A DNA stretch of 64,000 nt, from positions 620,001 to 684,000 of the forward strand of contig JAHDVF020000010.1 of the NCBI GenBank assembly GCA_022606425.2, given 5' to 3'. A model generated the notes under the pieces. That model searched no databases, was not told the DNA's origin, and saw only the letters and a program-made list of their open reading frames with translations. A program made the translations under genes and the position numbers. How positions within the stretch are numbered: the stretch's first letter is position 1; the number at the start of each line of letters is the position of its first letter. This document shows, piece by piece, positions 41,801-53,400 of this stretch. The DNA is from Lepidostoma basale (Eukaryota; Arthropoda; Insecta; Trichoptera; Lepidostomatidae).

Positions 41801-44800
41801 ACATTAACCTATAAAATAATCTAATGATTCAACTGAAATCTCTTAATGAAATTTCATTTTAAGTGATTATGAAATAAAACGTGATTTATTATAAAACACC
41901 AGAATAAGATAGATATGTGAAGTTGAGGATATTCTAACATGGAGTAGACAGCGAAGGAAGGACTGGTATGGTCATGTCCAAAGAATTGACACCACCAGAC
42001 TTCCCTATTTTACACTACATAATCAGCCTTACGGGACTTGTCCTCATGGAAGACCTCCTAAAAGATGGGAGGATAGCTGGGAATCTACTTCACAGGAGGA
42101 GCAACCCCCTGGAGAGCAGACCACATAGGTCTAAAGCAAGAAAGAATCGGAAGAATTTACCCAATAAGTATTTTTTTAATCTAAAAATTGATTCAATTGT
42201 CATGTCAATATGTTATAGATGAATGTGTTCTAATTATGCAGTATCAGTAAGGGAAGGTTAATAAGTTCTATGAACTATCTTGCCTTGTTTTCTTTCAATA
42301 TTCTGTCAATTTGACCCAGTGAAGGAAAGTCCATCACGGTGGACTGTGTATAAAAGCCATTATTGTTTAAATAGCACTTTTCGTCGTTGGGTTTAACAAC
42401 ACCACCTAAAAAAGAAACAAACCCTAAGCGAAATTTCCATTGCCATGTAAACTTAGCTGGTGACTTTCAAAGTGCAAACACAACCTTCAAGGAAATAGGT
42501 GCAGGTTACGACAAGTTATGCAAACTATTAAAGCCGTGTCACGCTGTTTTAAACAAGCTCTCCACATCGGTCTCCACCGGCGGTTTAAAACTGTGTAGAC
42601 ACTTGTTTGAAACCAAAATTCGTTTGACCTTCAACAAACTTTGTGGACGGACGCGCATAGTATGCGTGTGGATCCACCGTTTAAACACGCATTCCACATG
42701 TGGAGAGCTTGTTTACAACAGTATTTGGACGCTACACCAACCGTGGGCTCCCCTGTGGAGAACTTGTTTCAAACAGTGTGGCACGGCCTTTATACTAAAA
42801 TTTGCGGAAGTATTTGGTTTACACGATGAATGACACTTGCAAAAGTAAAATAAAACATTAAATAAATAAAAAAGATCTTATATATTTACTATTTTTGTAT
42901 ATACAAAAAAAAAGTTCATGAAACTCTGGCGTCAAGCCAAGTGAAACATCTTGGCCCCAATTTTCCTAAGAGTTTTTCCTTTTTTCATTTGTTAACGATT
43001 ATAATGAAATACGCAAGCCTCTACTAGTGAAACTATAATTCAGACTACGAACAGACGTGTAACCGCTTAGAATCCCAAATGCGTACTGACAAATTGGCGG
43101 ACAGAGACAACGCTCTACAATGCCGAAAAGTGTTACGCTTGACGATTCCGGAGTAAATAACAACAACAAACCATCACGCCGCTTCTCCGCAGGGGTAGGC
43201 AGAGAAAATGGACCGCCACACTACTCTATCTTGACATACCTCTCTAGATTCCTCAGATACATTCATACAGCGAGTCATACACGCACGTCGATTCTTCCGG
43301 CTTCTGACATGACCAACCTTTAAAATTTGATTAATTTGGTCATGCCATGTTTTCCTCGGTCTACTTCGACTCCGTACTCCATTTACATCGTTAACGTATA
43401 CTTTTTTAACCATTATTTCTTCACCCATGCGCTCCATATGTCCGAACCAACGCAGCGATCCTTTCACAATTTTGTTCATAATACCTTCATTCGCTCCACA
43501 TTCCTTTCAAATATCAGCATTTGAGATTCGTTGGCCGTTCACAATGGAGTTCTGGTCCCAACCCTCATGTATGGAAGCGAAGTATGGAACTGGCAGAAGA
43601 AAGATGAGAGCAGAATAAATGCGATAGAGATGAGGTCCCTAAGACGTGTGGTAGAACGATGTACGACAGAGTAAATAGCGCAAACCAATATAGACTGTAA
43701 CGCTCCTAGCGTAAGAGAAGCATAAACGTCACAATAAAGTATTTAGTGTAGTATAAGACTTTTCGTGACGCTTAGGACCATTTGCCCCGCCGAGCATATA
43801 GGAGTTTCACTTAAAAAATGAACTGGATAAAAATAACATTATGTTAGGATGCATTTTGGTTTCTTACCCAGTTTTCCGAGGCCGGCAAAATGCACCAAGC
43901 CGTCAGTGGCTATGATGACAATTTTCCGTGAGTCATCAGCCCAGCCGATCTCTTCCTTGCACTGAATGACTTGCACCAGCGCCTCCATGGCAGCCTCGGT
44001 GTTGTCCAGGTTGGCGGTCACCTTTGTTTCGTTAACCACTGATATGAAGTCACCAGCCTGTGAGTCAAAAAAGGCCACAATAAAAGTATACATACTCCAG
44101 TTCCATTTATGATATTTTTTTTATATCCGGGCATATAAAAAAAATATATTAAAAAAAACATAGTTTCTTCATCTTCTTAGTTTATTTATTATTATTATTA
44201 TTATTTTATTATATTTTTTGTTATGTACACAACAGGTTGTTTGGACCCAATTACTGTATACAATTTTTATTTTTTAGCTATTATATTGATTCTTGTGACA
44301 TTTGATAGGTAGCCAATCTATCGCCATTTTATTGTCAGGTGAATTCTACACCAGACCAAAGACAGTGTGACAATCACACTGCCATCGCCGGGAATCGAAC
44401 CCAGGACCTTCGGCATGGAAGTCAGAGCTCGTAACCACTCTGCCACGAAGGTGTTTAAAACGGTGAATTGTCCTGGGATGATGATGTCCAGCTATCCCTC
44501 CATCTCTTCCGCGACTTTCCTTGCTGGGGTTTTTATCTTTGTCATTTTTTTCGATTCTTGTACTTTCGAGTCTGGTCCGACTCCGGAGACCTAGACTTGA
44601 AAGTACAGAGAAAGGTGTTTTTTGTAGAGGATTCAAATTATTCAAAGAGATGCCGGTTCTCTTGCGATCTTTCGTCGAAAATACTTTCAATATGTTGTAA
44701 GTACCGATGTTTAAGGTTTTTGTTGTTTTTTTCATTTGTGTTTTTTATATTTTTAATTGTTTATAAAATGTTGTTTTATAAGTTGTAAAATGTTTTTGTA

Positions 44801-47412
44801 ATTTTTTATAACTTTATTAAATAAATAAAAATAAATAAAATAAAAAGGGTCAGGGGTGGAAAACATGATTCTATGCAAAAATATTTTTTGTTTTTAAAAA
44901 TGCGTATTAAAGTTGTTTAAGAGGATTCGTTTTTAATATAATGTAATTTATATAACGTTTAAAAAAATATACCCTTATTTTTAATACAAGATTATTTTTA
45001 TATTTAATACAAGATTATATATTTAATACAAGATTATTATAATACAAGATTATTTTTAATAGAGTATTACTGAATTTAAATATAATGTGTTATATGTTTT
45101 GGTCCGTTTGGTTGGCGTCCCCTTTTTGAAAAAACGGCCGGTCGCTGTCGAAATATAGACAAAAGTGGAAGTAGTTAAAAAAAATCGTTTTATTTAATAA
45201 TTAATTAAAAACTTAGGCCTAGGAACCAATCAGGTAGCTTTTTATAATCAATTTAGGAGGTGTTACTCACACTATTGCAATTATCTCCCTGATATGGATA
45301 ATCTTTCATTGAATAACCGTTTGAAAGCGCGTTGCATGGTCCTACCTTGTGGGTCAAAGATAAGCTGTGCTGGAAGGTGTAGGTGGGGTCGCAGGCCCCA
45401 AGTTCGAAGGCACAAGGATTCTGTCTGTGGCGCTCGTCCATGGCGGTGTACGGCATGAGGGGTTTATCGGCAAAGCTTCCGAACCCCAATCTAGTAATAC
45501 CATTCACACAGTTTTTAAACTACTCTTGACTGACGATTTTTTATGAATTAAAACATTTTTTCCACTTTTGAGTTTACTTTACGTATTCGTCATAATATAA
45601 ATAGGCAAAAACTCGGATGTCATCAAGGAATAATGCGATAATATTTTGAATACTCTTGTATTCAAAATATTATCGAATAGTCCACCGTTTTGGCCGAAAC
45701 ACTATGATACCTTAACTTTTTTTAACTTTTAATGAATAAACTTTGTTTTTTGCATCACAATAATATTTTATTTTACGCGACAGCTGTTTCATCGACCAAT
45801 GTTGACATCATCGTTCCTTATAATTACTGTTTTATTATTATTATTTTATTATTATATTTTCCACCTAGAATATTTTCTCCTATAAATAGTAACTTACCGT
45901 TCTTTTAATTAAAATATTTAGGTACCTAACTCAATTTCAGCAAGAACTTCAAAAAGATATCAAAGAAATTATTCAAATTGACATAGGAACAAATACACAT
46001 ACAGATTAGAAAAATCCCGAAAATTTGACATTTGATATATTATTGTAACACCTGATAATGTCAACATTGGTTGATGAAACAGCTGTCGCGTAAAATATTA
46101 TATAATATAATATAATATTATTTTGATACAATAAACAAAGTTTATTCATTAGCAGTTTAAAATATTATCGTATTCTTCTGGCACTCTGAGCGCGTTTTTT
46201 GTGATGTGGTGTCCGCCCTGCATTCGATCCCATATGTCATGTGTCATGATAGGTCGCATACAAGTCTTATAAATTCTCACTTTGCTGCTGATCTTCATGT
46301 CAGGGTTTTCCCATCCTTCAAGCATCCTGAACTGACCGCAGCCTTGTTTACTTGCCCCATCACTTCACCATTTTCCCACACAAGTCCACACCCAGATATC
46401 AAAAAATTTCCACCTGTTCCCTCTGTCTTGAGCGAGAGAGGAATACTTCCATTCTTTTGGAAAGTTATTCGAATTGCACTCGATGCGCATGCCCGAGAAC
46501 GTTCTGGATTATTTTGAAATTTGTTCTGCTTATTGTTGTATGACAGAAGTATAGAAAACCAAAGAATAACAATTTGGTAATGTTAATTGTAAAAAAATGT
46601 TTATATTAAAAATTAAAACTTATTACTGATTATGATTGTACAGTCAACCAAGTTTAACTTGGACTTGGATCTTCTGGCTTACAGAGGTTCAGCTCTAATG
46701 GCTATTCCTCTTACGTCTGTAGGAAACATTGTTGGAATGTAATTTGGTAGTTGTTTTTTGATGGGGCTAAATGTATGGCCCGGAGTGTTCCTCCGAAAGA
46801 GGGCGAGGGGGGATTTAGGGTTTATGATAAAGTCTTACTTAAATTGTAGAAAGTTTACTTGTAGAAGTTTACTTCCATGAGGGTACGGCCACACCGGAGT
46901 GCCTGGGTAGGAGTCAACATACAGTTCGCCGGTGATCACGCCCTGTGGCGCGGAGCGTATAGTGTGGCCGGTCCTATAGTGCGCCATACGTTGATTCGCC
47001 GGGTGTTCATTTTGATTTCTACTCTGGCACTTCGGTGTGGCCGTACCCTGAATATTTCACTGGTTGTAACTAGTTAGAATTAATTATATAACAGAAAGAT
47101 TGGAATAAATACAAGAATTTATTATACCAGTTGCAACCCTAGTGGAATACTTATGGATGTAAACTAAATGGACCAAGACGACCTTCGTGGCAGAGTGGTT
47201 ACGATCTCTGACTTCCATGCCGAAGGTCCTGGGTTCGATTCCCGGCGATGGCAGTGTGATTGTCACACTGTCTTTGGTCTGGTGTAGAATTCACGTGACA
47301 ATAAAATGGCGATAGATTGGCTACCTATCACATGTCACAAGAATCAATATAATAGCTAAAATATAAAAAAAAAAAATGTATACAGTAATTGGGTCGAAAC
47401 GACCTGTTGTGT

Positions 47413-47465
<53 letters not shown>

Positions 47466-50400
47466 TCAGCTTAACTTCTTCAAATCGGAAATATTTTGAT
47501 TGGTGTTTTCTCGACTTTGACAACTGTCACAACAAAACGGATAATAAATTTAAAAAAATATCAAAGATTGTTTATATAATAAAATCTAAATCATAAAAAT
47601 TTGGTTCATGCGTAGAGAGATGGCAGAAAGGCAAATTATTTCAAATAACAATTTTATGAAGTTTCAAATGTTATGTGCATAATTATGCACAGGGGGTCTG
47701 AACGGGTCAAAGTTTTTTAGGTTCATTAACGTTTAATGACTTAATTAATTTTCTAAAATCTATTTATACACGATGCTGTGTGTATAAAAACATTAATTTT
47801 GTTCATTTAAAATCTACGGTAAAGTTTTCCTCGAAAACTTGTTTCAGATATACTGACTTTAATGTTTTCGCGTTTCCGATATCGTCAAAAGTCACCTTTC
47901 TGATTTTCAACATCTAATAAATAATTTGAGGTTAGTTGCTCCACGAACGGTTCTCTTTTTACGAGATTTTCTACTCTTTAAAACCTCGTTCAGACTTGTA
48001 ATTTTACAGGAGAGATTTATGACATTATTATAATAAATAAATATTTCCCACCTCTAATATATTTTATAACACAAACTATTTCAATATTTAGCCCCTTTAT
48101 TTCTATTTTTCAACAACTAAACATTAATTTGAGGCTAGTGCTGGAGCACTAACCTCAAATTCGTGGACGAACAGTTCCCTTTTTATGAGATTTTCTTCTC
48201 TTAAAAACCTCGAATCAGTTATAAGCTTTAACTTTTAATGTGAATATATTTTTTCATCGGACAATCAAATTGTTTTCTGATTGTCAACTTCAAAAGACAA
48301 AATTAAAAAAAAAAAATAACGTTACTGAGCATGCGCACCAAAACCGAGCATGCGCATTCGAAGTATTTCTCTGCCCACTCGAAATATCTCTCTCTTGTAT
48401 TCAAAATATTCTCGTTCTCTTTTTGATTACATTTCGGTATTTGCCTATTTATATTATGATGATTAAGGTCTAAATATTTCTGGTTACCTGAAATGGTCTG
48501 TAAGCTTTTTGATAGCAATTGGGAGTTCATCTTTTAGTCCCACCAGGGTGATTTTATCGTCTCTCATGGACCAGGTGAGGTCCATCAAATAGTACAGGTC
48601 GAGGGGATAATTCTTTGCCAATCTATACTCGAACGAAATAGTTCTAGTTTCGCCTGAAAATCAATTATTTTCGAAACGATAATCAAAGATTGTTATAATC
48701 AAATAACAGTTTAAGGTATCTATTGAGAACAGGTAAAATATATAATATTATATTATAATATATAATACCAGGAGCGCATGAGAGATGGTTCGCTTTAGGA
48801 ATACAAGACACTATCAAAATTCAAGAGTATTTGTCTTCTGAAACTACTTTCACTAATATGAAAGACGTCGATCTCCGAAGCGATCGTGTTCAGCAGTCTG
48901 ATTGCTCTCCCCGCCGGCATCATCAGAGGCAGATTGAGTGATAAAACAGTCTATGCTGAAGCTGTCGAAGATAACCATCCGGAACACAAAGATCGATTTT
49001 TTACCTGGCTTAAGTGTGATCGTCATTTTCTGTGGTCTTATCTGATTTCCGCTATTGGTATCAGAAGAGGTCATGTCCATGAGTGGTTTGTCTTCATTGA
49101 CGAAAGAATACGATCTCTTACTCTTGAGAATCCGATCTTCTGGACACCCATCGGCTATAAGGCTAAATTAGTTTTAAAATATATTAATACATATTTTATT
49201 TACTAGTTTTTAGTATGGAATTTATGGTATGGCCCATAGATTCCCAAACGGGGGCGGTACCGCCCCCTAGTGGACCCTGTGACGTTCCATGGGGGCGGTA
49301 GCGGGTCCGGTATAAAATGAGGAGTGTTGAGGCAGTCAAGGGGGGCTTGGTGAATGTATTTTAAAGCTATAATGAAATACTTTGAAAATAGTATTATTTA
49401 AATAAATATAGTTATACTTTGTAATACAATGCTTTTTATTTTTACTGAACTCAGACATGTTTCGGTTACAAGTAACAGAGCGCTCACTTATTAGGTCCTT
49501 ACATATGAAATTGGCGTTTTGCCGTACTGGCAACTTTGATTTCAAATATCTTCTCTTTGGTTAGGAATTCAAAATTCAAATTTATACAGCTATTTACTCA
49601 AGTATTTGTGTTTCGAAAATTATAATTCATTTCTTTTTTCCTCAATTGTTTTTTTTCTTTGCGTCACTCAGTTTACAAAATGGAAAACTTGAAATATCGC
49701 GTTATTTACGAGTACGAGTTCCACCGTGGCACCAGTGCTGCAGAAACGGCTCGAAGGATTAATGATGTGTATGGCGACGGTGCCGCAAAAGAAAACACAG
49801 TGCGTTTTTGGTTCCAACGTTTTCGTTCTGGAAATTTCGACCTGCAGAACAAGCCCCGTGGACGGCTGGAGACCAAAGTTGATAATGAAGAATTGAAGGC
49901 TATTGTGGAAGCGGATCCATCGCAAACCACGTCCGAGTTAGCTGCAGGCTGCGGTGTTAGTGATAAAACTGTTTTAATCCAATTGAAGCAAATTGGGAAG
50001 GTGAAAAAGCTTGAAAGGTGGGTACCTCACGAATTGAGTGAAGCAAATCAACAAACGCGCGTTTACTGCTGCGTTGCATTACTCAACCGGCACAATAATG
50101 AAGGGATTTTGAATCGAATCATTACCTGTGATGAAAAGTGGATCCTGTATGATAATCGGAAGCGCTCATCGCAATGGCTGAACCCTGCCGAACCAGCCAA
50201 ACCATGCCCCAAGCGAAAATTGACTCCAAAAAAGTTACTTGTGAGCGTTTGGTGGACTAGTGCTGGTGTCGTTCACTACAGCTTTCTTAAATCTGGCCAG
50301 ACGATTACGGCAGATGTCTATTGTCAGCAACTGCAAACCATGATGGAAAAGCTAGCTGCTAAACAACCGAGGCTGGTTAATCGCTCTAGGCCACTGCTGC

Positions 50401-53400
50401 TTCATGATAACGCTAGACCACACACTGCACAACAGACGGCTACCAAATTAGAAGAGCTTCAATTGGAATGTCTAAGATATCCACCGTACTCTCCGGACCT
50501 TGCCCCAACAGATTACTATTTTTTTCGAAATTTGGATAACTTCTTGCAAGGGAAAAAATTCAACTCCGATGGGGCAGTCCAAACCGACTTCAAAGATTTT
50601 ATTGATTCCCGTCCGAATGGTTTTTTTAGTAAAGGGATCGATGAACTACCTATGAGATGGCAAAAGTGCATAGATAGCAATAGTACATACTTTGATTAAA
50701 TAAATATATTATATTTAAAAAAAATCAACTTTATGTTCCTCCCATAAAAAACGCCAATTTCATATGTAAGGACCTAATATATACTAAATGGAGATCGAGT
50801 TATGTATAAAAGTGGAAGGGATATAATTAGGATTGAGGAGAGGGGAGATGTAACGGGAACATATCGAGCATGGGAATTGAATTTAAATTTAATTGGTTAT
50901 TTATTTTCATATTTTCATTATTTTTTATGGCTTTTTGTAATACAAAGTATAACTATATTTATTCAAATATGAATCTACAACACAAAGTGAAGGCGAATAT
51001 AGAAGAAATAGTATTATTTAAAAAATAAATTAAATAATTTCAACTTTGTGGTTATAAATAGATATAGAAACACGATTGTTAAGTGGTTTTACTTGGATTA
51101 AATCCAAGTAAAACCACAAACAATCGTGTTTACTATTATAAATCAATAATAGACTTTTACAAAACTAATACCTCAACCATCAATACAAATATTATTAGAT
51201 TAATAGTTTAATTATGGGAAAGGGGGCGTTGGATTTTTGTAACCCTTAGTAAAGGCTCTTTAATCAGTTTGCCAACAACTGGTATATACTCGTATTATAG
51301 TAAATTGAAAACTCACCTTTCCCAGACATTACAGGAAGGGTTAGTTGATTTTAGATTGAAGTTGTAGTCTTCACACCAGTTGCAGTACTCCGCGGCGTGG
51401 TGGCAGCTGACGCAGTCCTCGTTCGTCACGCAGCCCAGCTGCTTGTACGCGATGTCATCTGAAACCTCTTTTTTATTTATTTAGGGTAACAAACAGCGAT
51501 TACTATACAAATATAAAAACACATGAAACAATAAAATTCATGCTTCCATAAATATACATGGAATAACCAACAGAATTTTGAAGAGTTAAAAGCTAAGATG
51601 GCAGTGCACAATGGTGTTCTTGTGCCGACCCTTATGTATGGAAGTGAAGCATGGAACTGGCAAAAGAAGGATGAAAGTAGAATAAATGCAGTAGAAATGA
51701 GATCTCTAAGACGAATGTGTGGCAAATCTGTATATGATAGAGTGACAAATGCAAGTATAAGAAGTGAATGTGGTGTGAATGAAAGTGTTATGAACAAAAT
51801 AAGGAAAAGGTCATTAAGATGGTTTGGACACATGGAAAGAATGGGTGAAGACAGAATGGTAAAGAAGGTATATGTAAACGGCGTGAATGGAGCTAGAAAT
51901 AGAGGAAGGCCGAAGAAAACGTGGCACTATCAAATCAATCAAATATTGAATGTCGGTCACGTGAGGAGTCGGAAAAATCGACGTGCGTGCATGACAAGAT
52001 GTATAAATGTAGAGGAAGCGAGAGACGTATGTCAGGACAGAACAGTGTGGCGTTTCATTCTTTCTGCCTACCCCTCCGGGGAGACGGCGTGATGGTAAGT
52101 TAAGTTAAGTTTTAAAATCCTCCGATCATTCTGTTTTAATTTGCGCTTGTTTAAATGGAAAACATCGGCAAATACTAATTATAGCTGTCGCAAATCTGGT
52201 ATGTTGCCGCGCTTTGATCGTAGTTAGTGCGATAAGCTGGAAAACTAGACTCGCGGTGAAAAAGGCAGAAGGTAAACTATTCTCTTCTGACTAACTAACC
52301 ATCACGCCGTCTCATTGAAGAGGTAGGCAGAAATAATGGACCATCACACAGTTCTTTCCTCACATTCTTTGCTCGTCCTAATAAAACCATCTTAATGATC
52401 CTTTCTTAATTTTATTTAGGACGCATTTGGCTTACATTCCTTCATTTTTTCTTCTTTTGATATATTATCATACATATTTTTATCCACACAATCTTCCTAG
52501 TGATCTCGTTTATAATGTATTTATCTTATTTTCATTTGTATGAAAGTATGATAAATGCCGTTGAAATTAGTTCACTGAGAAGAATGTGCGTAAAAACGAT
52601 ATATGATAGAATACCGAACGACGAAAAAAGGAAGAAATGTAGGGTAGATGATGGCATCGTAAGTAAAATTAAACAAGGATCCCTGAGATGATTTAGACAT
52701 ATAGAACGAATGTACGAGAGAAAAATGGTTAAAATGTTATATACAAGCAGTGCGAGTGGAAAGAGGAGCCGTGGAAGACCAAGGGAAGCATAACATGACC
52801 AAATTTATCAAATACTGAAAGACGGCCACATTTGAAGTAGGAAAAATCGACGAGCGTGCATGTTACGATGTATGAATGTAGAGGAAGCTCGAGAGGTATG
52901 TCAGGACGGAGTAGTATGGCGGTAGTCCCTCGTTAGTTTATTCTTATTCTGCCAACTCTAAGCTTCACTTCCATACATAAGGGTTGGCACAAAAATTCCT
53001 TAATGTGCAGTCGCCTTTGTAACTACTGCCATAAAGGAAAAATAAGAATTTCAAAGATAATAATATATTATCTTTCAGCATGGATAGCAAATATGACATC
53101 AGTCAGGCGGATCTCTTTCCGGTAGTGATGAAATTTTGTCCCACTGCCACTAAAAATGTCTAGTATCACCAGAGGCAGGTTGTTTATGCATGGCAAATAT
53201 ATAGAGCAATCGATGCTGACGTTGCCATAAGTAACCATTATAAACAAATATAACCATTTATTCCAGAACTTAAGGGTTTTAAATATATCAATAAAATATA
53301 ACAATATAAGCCGTTTTAGAATATTCAGTATTCGTAAATTAATTGGTTGTGGCCACATCATTCACATTACTGACCAAACACGGTGTCTTTTCTAAGGAAA

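Noticed and set aside
47170..47260. Possible tRNA gene at SINE-1 heads
   Set aside because: A and B boxes are present but the cloverleaf arms do not pair, and the same head is repeated with a fixed SINE body at many loci.
48853..49080. 75-codon frame starting MDMTSSDTN as a gene
   Set aside because: Its N-terminal part is integrin exon 3; the remainder is intron, with LINE-H-like scraps.
49155..49156. Alternative acceptor (ttatag) for integrin exon 3
   Set aside because: It leaves the wrong phase after exon 2; the acceptor at 49163-49164 keeps the frame and adds SLIAD before GCPEDRI.
49659..49679. Upstream start for the mariner transposase
   Set aside because: It would need a TTG start; the ATG at 49680 gives the family's usual MEN.. 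N-terminus.
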